A stretch of DNA of 64,000 nt from Megaustenia siamemsis (taxonomy: Eukaryota; Mollusca; Gastropoda; Stylommatophora; Ariophantidae), in assembly GCA_032433765.1 (NCBI GenBank), contig JAVIAB010000047.1:17921511-17985510 (forward strand), given 5' to 3'. This document shows positions 1-9,769 of this stretch, piece by piece. The position numbers were made by a program, and so were the translations under genes. The notes under the pieces were generated by a model. That model worked only from the letters and a program-made list of their open reading frames with translations, was not told the DNA's origin and did not search any database. How positions within the stretch are numbered: position 1 is the first letter of the stretch; every line of letters begins with the position of its first letter.

Positions 1-165
1 AAGAGCCCCCGTCACGGCAAGTGGCGTATAGGGAATATGGTGTTATTGACCATACATTTTCCAGACCTTCAGCACATGATTTTTGGGGTAATGCGGTCGG
101 TATTACGCCCGTGCCGCTTTACTTTCCCAGAAAAAATCCGGCACCCATTGAAGGATGGGTTTTAT
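1..165 (-). repeat. SINE-A fragment (tRNA-derived SINE body, head missing)
   Basis: This stretch matches the body of the SINE copies at 20187-20438, 52635-52887 and 57262-57513, sharing the segments around 'gtggcgtatagggaatatgg' and 'gtaatgcggtcggtattacg'. The full copies show the tRNA-like head at the right-hand end, so the element reads on the minus strand. Here the head is absent and the left end is cut by the window edge. Confidence 0.7.
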
Positions 166-179
166 CTTCTTCGTTCTTC

Positions 180-590
180 TCTTTTAACTGATACCTAAAA
201 AGTGTCGTGATTATATCATTTGTCGTTCTTGAGCTGCTCGAACTGTCTGAATTAGTGATTTTCCTTTGTTGTTACATGTCTCTGTCACTGCATCTATCCA
301 TCTTCTTCTTGGTCTTCCTCTTAGTCTTCTTCCATGCATTCTCGAGAAGAACGCCCTTGATGGTGATTGGTGAGGATTCATTCTGACCAGGTAGCCAAAC
401 CATTTAAGTTGTTGTTGTTCTATATATTCTTGGCAGGGTTTTGTTCCTACTATTTTTCTTATGGTTTCATTTGGTATTCTATCTCTTCTTGTGTTGTTTG
501 TTACTTTTCTCAAGCGTCGCATCTCACATGTATTGATCTTTCTTAATTGTGATTTAGAAAGGGATGTTCTGTGAACAGTGTGATAATCGT
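180..590 (-). mobile_element. LINE 3'-end fragment (RTE-like C-terminal coding remnant)
   Basis: The minus strand is open for about 103 codons (522 to 211). It reads a basic C-terminal segment of the kind found at the end of RTE-like ORF2 proteins, with 'QQQLKWFGYLVRM' followed by 'GRPRRRWIDAVTE'. A related but different copy lies at 51150-51530 on the plus strand. No reverse transcriptase core is present, so this is a 3' fragment. Confidence 0.65.
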
Positions 591-599
591 ATGAATACC

Positions 600-920
600 T
601 ACAATTTCAATTTATTAATTCTTATTAATCTTTCACAAAAACAGATCCGAAGCAAACTTACGAGTGCTGGCCAGTAACCATACTGGATTCGGTAGTTGAA
701 TATTGGATTTACACTCCGAAGTTCTGTAAGTTTTTTGATGTTTTAAAACAAAACAACAAATGAGTAATCGGTTACCCATATTTTACTTAATATGCGCTCG
801 GTATCCTTTCTTTCTTCATTGGCTTCAGTAAATAATGAAACAATAATATAATAACATCGCATCTTTCACATGGTTATTGCATGTATTCAATAGTTTTGTT
901 ACTATGTTCATCATCATCGT
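600..920. other. Unassigned AT-rich sequence
   Basis: No coding region, tandem repeat or family match was recognised between the LINE fragment on the left and the RTE-B fragment on the right. Confidence 0.4.
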
Positions 921-924
921 CAAG

Positions 925-1104
925 AGAAGAGGAAAGTTGGAATACTTGGTTACAACAGGTAATATACAAGGAAAGAAAGATCGTGAACGACAAAGAGAGA
1001 AAATACTTGATATCTTGGTGTCATGGTATGGCAAACAATCAACAACAGAACTGATACTATGCACGGTGGATAGAAGATAGTGGAAGGACATGATCAACTA
1101 CGCG
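925..1104 (+). mobile_element. RTE-B LINE 3' end, left half (split by the Polinton)
   Basis: The plus strand reads '[17 protein letters not shown]' and '[18 protein letters not shown]', the C-terminal signature of family RTE-B that recurs at 30.8, 37.9, 44.5, 45.4, 56.8 and 63.8 kb. The element stops at the Polinton target site and resumes at 12029-12062 with the family's terminal 'tatggcacatgatgatgatg' tail. This LINE end was therefore the landing site of the Polinton. Confidence 0.8.
1099..1104. repeat. Polinton target-site duplication, left (TACGCG)
   Basis: TACGCG directly precedes the first base of the left terminal inverted repeat and is repeated exactly at 12029-12034, directly after the right one. 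Six-base target duplications are the established signature of Polinton integrase. Confidence 0.9.
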
Positions 1105-1862
1105 AGTAGTAGGGAAAACAGTTTTGAACGTATTTCAGTTAAGATTCCAGTGCAGCTTTTGCACGAAACATGCATATTTCTGGCACCGTGCAATCTATGG
1201 TACCGTGCAATCGCGTCCGGTGGTGACCACTTGTCGCGGGCGGTGAGTGGACAACAGCGGTGCGGCTTATCGCGTGGGGGATTATCTCGAGTGGACACCG
1301 GCGGACGGGTCGTCTCTGTCTCTCGCCGGCTGTCTCGCGGGCGGGGACAACAGTTGTTCTAAAACTTGGGTCCATGTGCTTTATTTTGAATGGTCGTGTG
1401 TTATTAGAATCGCTAACACTTAACATCGTTAACATCATGTGTCGGTTGGCGTGTAGTAAGATTGTTCTAGTAATCTAACATTAAATAGTGACGATCTCTC
1501 TCGCTCTTTCACATTCAAGCAAATAAAACAAAATCGGCTCGTGATCCGTGACCCGTTGGTTATTATCTCGGGCCGGTGACATGTAAAAAATGCTGACAAG
1601 CAATGACGTTGAAGGGGTTTGTTAGGTAAATGCTTAGGTAAATAATGTATCCGATGAAAAGGCGAAGTAGAAATTTAAGAATATTAATGTGTTATTTAGT
1701 TAAAATGAACGCGAAACTTATTTTAAAATAATGAAAGAAGAAATATAGGCGAAACATCCACGTCGCGGTGTGCTACTAGCCGGAACCTATTCGTATCGGT
1801 GGCTCGGCGCTATCTCGAGGATTATCTCTCGCGGTGGTACGCGGCGGGCGGCCGACGCGGGC

Positions 1863-1871
1863 GGATTAGGC
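1863..1871. repeat. Target-site duplication of the RTE-C insertion, left
   Basis: GGATTAGGC here and GGATTAGAC at 3028-3036 flank the LINE (8 of 9 bases agree). The uninterrupted right arm reads through the same site as a single copy near 11212-11224, which gives the empty site directly. Confidence 0.8.
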
Positions 1872-3027
1872 TCATCATCATCATCACGTGCCGTCTCCGC
1901 AACGAAGGTTGGCTATCATGGAGCGCCATTCTGCTTTGTCTCTTGCTTTGATGGTGCAGGTAGTCATAGGCTGATTTGTCCATCTTTTGATGTTACTCAT
2001 CCATGTTAATCTTGGTCTGCCTCTGCCTCTTTTACCTTGTATTTTCCCCTCCAGGATTACTTTCAGTAGGCTGTTGTGTCTTTTAACATGGCCCAAGAAT
2101 AGCATTTGTCTTGTTCTAATTGTGTCCAGCAGTTCTCTTTTCATTTTTAGTTGTTTTAAGACATCATCGTTTGTTTTCTTTTCCTTCCATCCAATTCTAC
2201 CTATTCTTCTATATATCCACATTTCAAAGGCTTCAATTCTCTGTTCTGTTTTCTTGTCTAATGTCCATGTTTCAGCACCATATAGGAATATTGAGAAGAT
2301 GTAACATTTTGCTATTCTTAGTTTTAGCCCTGGTGTTATTTGTTTTGATGTTAGTATGTCCTTCATGACATTAAAATTACTTTTTGCCATTCCTATTCTT
2401 TTGTTTATTTCAGTTGTACATTTTCCATCACTGGTTATAGTTTGTCCAAGGTAGTTATAGTTCTGAACTGTCTCCAGGTCTATTCCATCAATTTTGATAT
2501 CCACTTGTGGATTTTGAGTATTTTCTTTGTTTATGATCATAGTTTTAGTCTTTTTGATATTCATATCTAGTCCGGACTTTTTGCTTGTCATGTTTATTTC
2601 ATTAAGTAATTGTTGTAGATCTTTAGGATTTTCTGCTAGTAGTACAGTATCATCAGCATATCTTAGGTTATTGATTATATTTCCATTAATTTGTAGGCCT
2701 GGCATCTCTATGATGTTTTTAAAGATTTGCTCAGTGTATAGATTGAACAAGCTTGGTGATAGGATGCATCCTTGTCTTACTCCTCTTTTTATATCAATGG
2801 GTGTAGAGTTCTCTTTGTTATATTTTATTATTGCTGTTTGCTCCCAGTATAGATTGCATATTAGTCGTATGTCCATGTCATCTAGATGTATCTCTTTTAG
2901 GCATTCTATAAGTTGTTTGTGGTGTACTCTATCAAAAGCTTTGGTGTAGTCTTTGAAGCAGGCATATATTGCTTTGTTTACTTCTGTGTACTTTTCGATT
3001 AATGTTCTCATGCAGAATATGGCTTCA
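1872..3027 (-). mobile_element. RTE-C LINE, 5'-truncated, inserted in the Polinton left TIR
   Basis: An 1156-bp insertion interrupts the left inverted repeat and is absent from the right one. Its 3' end lies at the left, where the plus strand reads 'tcatcatcatcatc', the complement of a (GAT)n tail typical of RTE-type LINEs. The 5' end at 3027 falls within the reverse transcriptase domain, the usual outcome of incomplete reverse transcription. Related copies lie at 22291-24585 and 36150-36350. Confidence 0.9.
1884..3011 (-). pseudogene. RTE-C ORF2 fragment: reverse transcriptase and C-terminal domain
   Basis: An uninterrupted 375-codon frame encodes most of an RTE-like reverse transcriptase. 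'FKDYTKAFDRVHH' (motif A) lies near residues 20-32, 'GVRQGCILSPSLFNLY' near 77-92 and the catalytic 'LRYADDTVLLA' near 116-126. It ends with the family's C-terminal 'GRGRPRLTWMSNIKRW' stretch and a natural stop just before the (GAT)n tail. The N-terminal endonuclease and first reverse transcriptase motifs are missing because of 5' truncation. The first methionine is only the first in the remaining frame, not a true start. The lack of internal stops suggests a fairly recent insertion. Confidence 0.88.
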
Positions 3028-3036
3028 GGATTAGAC
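3028..3036. repeat. Target-site duplication of the RTE-C insertion, right
   Basis: GGATTAGAC, the partner of GGATTAGGC at 1863-1871. Past this point the inverted repeat resumes as 'tacaggcaaata'. Confidence 0.8.
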
Positions 3037-3559
3037 TACAGGCAAATAATGTGTCCGATGAGGAAAATTTAAGGGAAATTTAAAAATATTTGAAATGTTA
3101 GATGAAAGTTATTAAAAATATTTCGCAAATGAATGCGAAACTTATTTTTAAATATTTGAAATGTTAGATGAAATTTATTTAAAATGAACGCGAACTTATT
3201 TTTAAAAATATTAAAATGAAAGAACATTAAAAATATAGGCGAAACGATAAAATCCACGTCGCGTTTATGATGTGGCCGGGTCGTATCGCTGAACACATGA
3301 CAAGTCACGTGATGTTTACTTTTTCCAAAGCTCTAACGGTGTAGCGGGTCTAAAAATTTGGGAAAAGTGCAGGGGCGATGTGCTATTCGGCATAGGATAT
3401 TTAAACCTCGGCATTTGAAGAGCAATTGGAATAAATAGTTTTAACCTGTATACCATCGCTCTCTCTCTCTCTCTCGCTCTTTCACATTCATAAGGGACAC
3501 AACCCCTCTATGTTTGTCGTCTTTTCTGCCATTGCTTCCTAGTTTTCTGTCCTTGCCTC

Positions 3560-4081
3560 CTAGGTTTCTACCGTGCAGATGACGACTTTTACATTGACAA
3601 TGACAACTTTGAATTGCCAATCGAAATAGCCACGGTGCGAGCAAACGATAAATGATACGGTCGTTAATGTGTTGTCTAGATGAAAAAGGCCTGAGAATTT
3701 TTTAAGTTTCGCGGCACGACACTTAAGAAGTATATAATAAACACAATATAGACCGCACGTGTTGCTAAACAAATCTTGCAACACCCGTGGGTTGTAGACG
3801 AATGGAACGTGTGAGTTCCGCTCGATAAAGTTTAAAATATCCGTGTGTCTGGGAGGTAAACCGTAGGAATCGAAATACTCACATTCTCCGAGACCGTTGT
3901 AAAAGAGGGCCAACCAATGTTCACCAGGTTCGTGGGCAAGGTCGGTGTTTATGACAAAGGCTGCGGTCGCGGTTGGGTCGATGCTGGGCGGTAAGTGGTT
4001 TCGTGGAAGGACACTAACAAGGGAACAACGTCGAACGAAAATATCCGACATCAAAAGGTTGCAAATCTCCCTCGTGTTCAT
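3560..4081 (-). CDS. Polinton adenain-like cysteine protease (capsid maturation protease)
   Basis: A single uninterrupted 173-codon frame. Polinton proteases resemble the adenovirus maturation protease and are thought to process capsid proteins. The expected catalytic layout is visible: His55 in 'GEHW', Asp71 in 'EYFDSYG', Gln102 in 'VLQDLF' and Cys109 in 'NTCGLYC'. The Gln-to-Cys spacing of seven matches adenain. The start is the first methionine of the open frame at 4081, about 10 bases from the last stop of the capsid gene. The final 25 or so residues extend into the inner edge of the left inverted repeat and may not be native. This is the only element gene without a visible break. Activity cannot be judged, because the capsid partners are broken. 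Confidence 0.85.
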   Translation of the reverse strand: MNTREICNLLMSDIFVRRCSLVSVLPRNHLPPSIDPTATAAFVINTDLAHEPGEHWLALFYNGLGECEYFDSYGLPPRHTDILNFIERNSHVPFVYNPRVLQDLFSNTCGLYCVYYILLKCRAAKLKKFSGLFHLDNTLTTVSFIVCSHRGYFDWQFKVVIVNVKVVICTVET

Positions 4082-4088
4082 CTTCTTT

Positions 4089-5182
4089 CTCTCAAACGAC
4101 GAAGTCTGTTAGAATCTGCCTTGTCTTGAACACCTCGAGCACTGAGTCCAACTCGGCGTACCGATAACTTGTAGGGGAGTAGTTGTGGGAGCGGCAAACT
4201 TGAGTTCTATCGACAAGGGTCCGCTTGTGGCTAGCTCAAAGTTGTAGCCGCCCAGTAGGCTGGAGGAGAGGTAAAAACCAAATAGACAAAATCCGTCCTT
4301 GAACCCTCGATAGTCAATGTTATTCCCGGCATATTTACCAATCAGACCCATGGCCAGATTTGTATCGATAAAAGCTCTCGCGTATTGATTTCGTTCAAAG
4401 TCCATAGTTAGAGGCTTTCCCGAGATATATTTCCCGTCGACTGTCAGGTTCATATAAATCAGACCAAAGTGTTGAAAATTGAAATGGTTAGCGGTATCAA
4501 CACCATTAAAGGCACTGGCCGTAATCAGACCTATCGCTATCCGGGTCGGTGTTTAAGACAAAAATAAATTGTCTTGACTGTGGGAGAACATCCGCTAGCG
4601 ATGGAAAATGTCTTGATGGTAACCCTTTTGATCGGGTACCGTGCATTCCCGCTTAAAAGAGCCTTTTTATGGGCCAGAGAAATCGCGGGGTTTAGCTTTG
4701 CTTTCCTGACCACGAGCGCGGCGTAGGTAATAATACTCTTATAACCCACAGAGCTATCGGAAGCAATGAAGTTGAACACATCCTTAGAGGGTGTGAGTTT
4801 GATATTTACATCGACTCTGTTTAACATATAACGATCCTGCACAAAGACATCAGAGTGCAAACGACCCATCATTTCAACCTCTTTACTACCCGAACTCAAA
4901 TCGCGCCGTGTTTTAAAACCCTCATTTTCTTTCAAATCGTCATGGTGGCCAGCTGTATCTTTGTAGAACAGAGCGGCCGTCAAGTATCCCGTTTTCGCAT
5001 CCTCCCCGTAGTTTAGCGTAGCCTCAAACACACCTCTAAAAGGATAGGTATTCTCCGACGGTGTAACCAACGTGTCGTTTAGAGATACGTCGACTTGTGA
5101 AAATAGACTGTGAAGATAATTGTTGACTGGTCCTACCTCAACATCCGCTGGTACACTATCCCCATTGCACAGACATCTCTAG
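4089..5182 (-). pseudogene. Polinton capsid protein gene (F54H12.2-type, probable major capsid), frameshifted
   Basis: The minus strand encodes a protein resembling the invertebrate 'F54H12.2-like' family, which I take to be the Polinton double-jelly-roll capsid protein. The call rests on remembered similarity, and major versus minor capsid is not certain. Recognisable pieces are 'NNYLHSLFSQVDVSLND' near 5085-5135, 'ENTYPFRGVFEATLNYGED' near 5000-5055 and 'GRLHSDVFVQDRYMLNRVD' near 4810-4870. The C-terminal part is in another frame and includes 'SGKPLTMDFERNQYARAF'. Breaks are visible near 4550 and again near 4150, after which the last residues read in a third frame to a stop near 4089. No convincing N-terminus was found, so the gene is also truncated or badly degraded at its 5' end. 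Confidence 0.75.
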
Positions 5183-5301
5183 ACTCGTTAATTATTAATT
5201 AGTTAATTTATTGAAATTCGTCCGATCGCAGTCGCATGGCACACCAATAGTTTTTCATTTCGGGCAACAGCGAGGAGTATCTAGATCTTTTCAACACGTT
5301 T

Positions 5302-5628
5302 TTAGTAGATGTACCTGTTGTTACTAATATGAGGTGGTAATTCGTCCACCCAACACCCAATAGGGAAGTCGTGAATGTGGAATAAATAAAAAATAGTGGC
5401 AGTAATGCTTTCCACCACCCACTTTGTATCAGGTCGTATGATTAGACCTGTGGATACGGGTTCGTGGTCTTTTAAAGAGTCTACAAGTCGTGTGAAATCC
5501 TCACGAATATTGACTAAGAAATCAACAGTCTGGAAATTACCACTCGTCAGCTCATGCGTCAGTGGCACTCGCATTTTTTTTTTTTTGGCTAAACATGTCC
5601 CTCTGTCTGTATCCGTGGTGTCTAACAT
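5302..5628 (-). CDS. Unrecognised ORF inside the Polinton, 108 codons
   Basis: An open minus-strand frame lies between the capsid remnant and the polymerase fragment. It contains 'LVNIREDFTRLVDSLKDHE' and 'ELPPHISNNR' and has a lysine run near its start caused by a poly-T tract at 5573-5586. It may be part of another element protein or a degraded piece of the capsid or polymerase region. I do not recognise it, and its integrity is doubtful given the decay around it. Confidence 0.35.
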   Translation of the reverse strand: MLDTTDTDRGTCLAKKKKMRVPLTHELTSGNFQTVDFLVNIREDFTRLVDSLKDHEPVSTGLIIRPDTKWVVESITATIFYLFHIHDFPIGCWVDELPPHISNNRYIY

Positions 5629-5693
5629 CCCGGGGTTTGGAGAGACTGCTTTGTCAACAAAGGCGATCCTCTGACGTGATAAATCAAATGGTT

Positions 5694-5950
5694 AAATATC
5701 TAAACTCTATTGCAAAGGGAGCTTACAAAATAAAAATTACAAAGAAGTGTTTAAAAAGGTGGTCGAGTGTGCACAAAGGCATGATTCGGAGGAGTCCGAT
5801 CTGAGAGGTCGTCTTAAAGATTACTTGAAACAGCTCCTGGTAACAGGTTTCAACTCGGGCAAGTACAACATAAATTTAATAAAGCCCTATTTAATCAATT
5901 ACTTCGTTACCGTCTCCAACACCGACCAGGAAGGCAAGAGCGAGGATTAA
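5694..5950 (+). pseudogene. Protein-primed DNA polymerase B (pPolB), exonuclease-region fragment
   Basis: The frame ending at 5950 reads 'RGRLKDYLKQLLVTGFNSGK' followed by 'NLIKPYLINYF'. This resembles the exonuclease-domain motif 'GFNSGKYD' of Polinton polymerases, although here the residue after Tyr is Asn. A further possible polymerase stretch, 'INQMVKYLNSIAKGAYK', lies just upstream in another frame, so a frameshift near 5735 is likely. The frame ends exactly where the 42-bp minisatellite begins and resumes beyond it at 8835. The polymerase gene has therefore been split by repeat growth. Confidence 0.75.
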
Positions 5951-8834
5951 TGAACACGATTGGGGAGGTGAGAGATAAAACGACGATGAGGAGTACGATT
6001 AGGGAGGTTAGAGATAGGATGACGATGAGGAGGAGTACGATTAGGGAGGTGAGAGATAGGATGACGATGAGGAGGAGTACGATTAGGGAGGTGAGAGATA
6101 GGATGACGATGAGGAGGAGTACGATTAGGGAGGTGAGAGATAGGATGACGATGAGGAGGAGTACGATTAGGGAGGTGAGAGATAGGATGACGATGAGGAG
6201 GAGTACGATTAGGGAGGTGAGAGATAGGATGACGATGAGGAGGAGTACGATCGGGGAGGTGAGAGATATGATGACGATGAGGAGGAGTACGATCGGGTAG
6301 GTGAAAGACAGGATGACGATGAGGAAGAGTACGATTGGGGAGGTGAGAGATACGATGACGATGAGGAGGAGTACGATTAGGGAGGTGAGAGATACGATGA
6401 CGATGAGGAGGAGTGCGATTGGGTAGGTGAGAGACAGGATGACGATGAGGAGGAATACGATTAGGGAGGTGAGAGATAGGATGACGATGAGGAGTACGAT
6501 TAGGGAGGTGAGAGATAGGATGACGATGAGGAGTACGATTAGGGAGGTGAGAGATAGGATGACGATGAGGAGTACGATTAGGGAGGTGAGAGATAGGATG
6601 ACGATGAGGAGTACGATTAGGGAGGTGAGAGATAGGATGACGATGAGGAGTACGATTAGGGAGGTGAGAGATAGGATGACGATGAGGAGGAATACGATTA
6701 GGGAGGTGAGAGATAGGATGACGATGAGGAGGAGTACGATTATAGAGGTGAGAGATAGGATGACGACGAGGAGGAGTACGATTAGGGAAGTGAGAGATAG
6801 GATGACGATGAGGAGGAGTACGATTAGGGAGGTGAGAGATAGGATGACGATGAGGAGGAGTACGATTAGGGAGGTGAGAGATAGGATGACGATGAGGAGG
6901 AGTACGATTAGGGAGGTGAGAGATAGGATGACGATGAGGAGGAGTACGATTAGGGAGGTGAGAGATAGGATGACGATGAGGAGGAGTACGATTAGGGAGG
7001 TGAGAGATAGGATGACGATGAGGAGGAGTACTATTGGGGAGGTGAGAGATAGGATGACGATGAGGAGGAGTACGATTAGGGAGGTGAGAGATAGGATGAC
7101 GATGAGGAGGAGTACGATTAGGGAGGTGAGAGATAGGATGACGATGAGGAGGAGTACGATTAGGGAGGTGAGAGATAGGATGACGATGAGGAGGAGTACG
7201 ATTAGGGAGGTGAGAGATAGGATGACGATGAGGAGGAGTACGATTAGGGAGGTGAGAGATAGGATGACGATGAGGAGGAGTACGATTAGGGAGGTGAGAG
7301 ATAGGATGACGATGAGGAGGAGTACGATTAGGGAGGTGAGAGATAGGATGACGATGAGGAGGAGTACGATTAGGGAGGTGAGAGATATGATGACGATGAG
7401 GAGGAGTACTATTGGGGAGGTGAGAGATAGGATGACGATGAGGAGGAATACGATTAGGGAGGTGAGAGATAGGATGACGATGAGGAGTACGATTAGGGAG
7501 GTGAGAGATAGGATGACGATGAGGAGTACGATTAGGGAGGTGAGAGATAGGATGACGATGAGGAGTACGATTAGGGAGGTGAGAGATAGGATGACGATGA
7601 GGAGGAATACGATTAGGGAGGTGAGAGATAGGATGACGATGAGGAGGAGTACGATTATAGAGGTGAGAGATAGGATGACGACGAGGAGGAGTACGATTAG
7701 GGAAGTGAGAGATAGGATGACGATGAGGAGGAGTACGATTAGGGAGGTGAGAGATAGGATGACGATGAGGCGGAGTACGATTAGGGAGGTGAGAGATAGG
7801 ATGACGATGAGGAGGAGTACGATTAGGGAGGTGAGAGATAGGATGACGATGAGGAGGAGTACGATTAGGGAGGTGAGAGATAGGATGACGATGAGGAGGA
7901 GTACGATTAGGGAGGTGAGAGATAGGATGACGATGAGGAGGAGTACGATTAGGGAGGTGAGAGATAGGATGACGATGAGGAGGAGTACGATTAGGGAGGT
8001 GAGAGATAGGATGACGATGAGGAGGAGTACGATTAGGGAGGTGAGAGATATGATGACGATGAGGAGGAGTACGATCGGGGAGGTGAGAGACAGGATGACG
8101 ATGAGGAGGAGTACGATTGGGGAGATGAGAGATACGATGACGATGAGGAGGAGTACGAATGGGTAGGTGAAAGACAGGATGACGATGAGGAAGAGTACGA
8201 TTGGGGAGGTGAGAGATACGATGACGATGAGGAGGAGTACGATTAGGGAGGTGAGAGATACGATGACGATGAGGAGGAGTGCGATTGGGTAGGTGAGAGA
8301 CAGGATGACGATGAGGAGGAGTACTATTGGGGGGGAGGATGAGAGAGGAGGATGACGATGAGGAGGAATACGATTAGGGAGGGTGAGAGATAGGATGACG
8401 ATGAGGACGAGTACAATCGGTGAGGTGAGAGATAGAATGACGATGAGGAGGAGTACGATTAGGGAGGTGAGAGACAGGATGACGATGAGGAGGAGTACGA
8501 TTAGGGACGTGAGAGACAGGATGACGATGAGGAGGAGTACGATTAGGGAGGTGAGAGACAGGATGACGATGAGGAGGAGTACGATTAGGGAGGTGAGAGA
8601 TAGGATGACGATGAGGAGGAGTACGATCGGAGAGGTGAGAGATAGGATGACGTTGAGAAGGAGTACGATCGGGGAGGTGAGAGATAAGATGACAATGAGG
8701 AGGAGTACGATTAGGGAGGTGAGAGATAAGCTGAAGATGAGGAGGAGTACGCTCGGGGAGGTGAGAGATAGGATGACGATGAGGAGGAGTACGATCGGGG
8801 AGGTGAGAGATAGGATGACGATGAGGAGGAATGG
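5951..8834 (+). repeat. 42-bp minisatellite, about 69 units, grown inside the polymerase gene
   Basis: The array is built from a 42-bp unit of the form GAGGTGAGAGATAGGATGAC followed by GATGAGGAGGAGTACGATTA and GG, with 39-bp variants lacking one AGG. In the polymerase frame a unit reads Gly-Gly-Glu-Arg-stop-Asp-Asp-Asp-Glu-Glu-Glu-Tyr-Asp-stop. Rarer variants (TAC for TAG, TGG for TAG) give an open acidic repeat, so the array probably expanded from an Asp/Glu-rich loop of the enzyme. Units of 42 and 39 bases keep all frames constant, which is why a 579-codon frame of arginine-rich repeats appears. I do not consider it a gene. Blocks inside the array are themselves duplicated. Confidence 0.93.
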
Positions 8835-9301
8835 ATAGCCGAAGACGAAAACCGACTCGGTGAAATAAATGTTATAGCTAAGCCAAACAATAATATCACG
8901 TGTCTCCCCACCAAGAGGCTCATGTTCCTAGATATCATAAATTATCTAGCGCCAGTTTTCAGTTACAGCAATTACTTGGCAGCTTACAAAGTAGAGGAGA
9001 CCAAGGGTGTTTTCTATTACGAGTACGTAACCGATTTAAACAAGTTGTATGAGACGGAGTTACCTCCTCACTCAGCCTTTTTTTCCAAACAAAAAATTGT
9101 AATATTTCGGAAACGGAGTACGCTCTGTGTGAAAAAGTCTGGAAAGATAATAAGATGACAACCCTTAGGGACTTTTTACTGTGGTATAATAACAAAGATG
9201 TAGTCCCCTTCTTAGAAGCATTAGAGCAGCAGGTTTGGTTTTACGAGGCTTTGGATATCGATATGTTTAAGAACGCGATTTCGGTCCCGGGAATAACTCT
9301 G
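8835..9301 (+). pseudogene. pPolB fragment downstream of the minisatellite
   Basis: Coding resumes directly from the last repeat unit with an acidic stretch, then 'NNNITCLPTKRLMFLDI', 'INYLAPVFSYSNYLAAYK' and, after a frameshift near 9110-9150, 'RDFLLWYNNKDVVPFLEALE'. This is the region between the exonuclease and palm domains of Polinton polymerases. It stops at 9301, where unrelated minus-strand sequence begins. The palm motifs with the catalytic aspartates are absent. The break at 9301 is probably one edge of the internal deletion that shortened the element. Confidence 0.78.
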
Positions 9302-9304
9302 TGA

Positions 9305-9765
9305 TACCTTTTTATCCATTTAAACTTCAGGGGACATAATGGACACTGAAATTCAGCAGATGTTGATTCGTTATGAGCGTTCAAATTGGATGTGGTTGGT
9401 GTGTTGCCTGATTTGTCGTCTGAGACATGACCACTCGATATAGCTTGCAGCTCATTTCTTACACAAGGCAGAGGGGTAGAAGACTGTGGTTCAGTTGGTG
9501 TTGATGGCTGTGATGGTTCCCAATTTATGTATCTCACTATTCGCTCTGAAATGTTTGCGGCAGCCAGGTAGACCACATCAGCCTTCTCCATCTCAGACGT
9601 AATATAGAATTAATTTGTAAACGCAAGCGCTCCTCAAAGTCTAGTTCACATGAATGGGCTAAAGAGCCGTCACCACGACACCCTAGACAGTGATCGCGCG
9701 GATGATACTGAAGGATGGTATCTATAGAAAAGTAGATACTCCCTATCAGATGCCAACCGATATAC
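9305..9765 (-). pseudogene. Unrecognised Polinton protein fragment with Cys/His pairs
   Basis: Two overlapping minus-strand frames read one after another if a frameshift near 9600 is allowed. They give 'HPRDHCLGCRGDGSLAHSC', then 'EKADVVYLAAANISERIVRY', a Ser/Thr/Pro-rich linker and 'FQCPLCPLKFKW'. The Cys-x2-Cys pairs suggest zinc binding, but neither stretch forms a canonical C2H2 finger. The fragment abuts the polymerase remnant in the opposite direction on one side and the integrase tail on the other. The family is unknown to me. Confidence 0.45.
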
Positions 9766-9769
9766 ACAC

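Larger units (their letters stand above)
1105..3620. repeat. Polinton left terminal inverted repeat (interrupted by a LINE)
   Basis: This arm matches the reverse complement of 10635-12028 over its whole length once the LINE at 1872-3027 is removed. Shared landmarks include 'gtgcagcttttgcacgaaac' near the outer end, a short CT tract near 3465 and 'gaattgcca' at the inner end. Differences between arms are scattered substitutions and small length changes, including a (GA)n tract that is longer in the right arm. The protease reading frame runs into the inner edge. Confidence 0.9.

Noticed and set aside
6427..8166. A 579-codon open frame of arginine-rich 14-residue repeats
   Set aside because: The unit length is a multiple of three, so the frame stays open by construction. 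It is out of frame with the polymerase fragments on both sides and there is no unique coding sequence at either end.
5951..8834. TTAGGG, the metazoan telomere hexamer, occurs in most 42-bp units
   Set aside because: It appears once per 42-bp unit as part of GATTAGGGAGG and never in tandem, so it is not an interstitial telomere.
9241..9591. C2H2 zinc-finger gene suggested by 'FQCPLCPLKFKW'
   Set aside because: Only one Cys pair is present and the expected paired histidines do not follow. It lies in a frameshifted Polinton fragment, so I list it as unrecognised.
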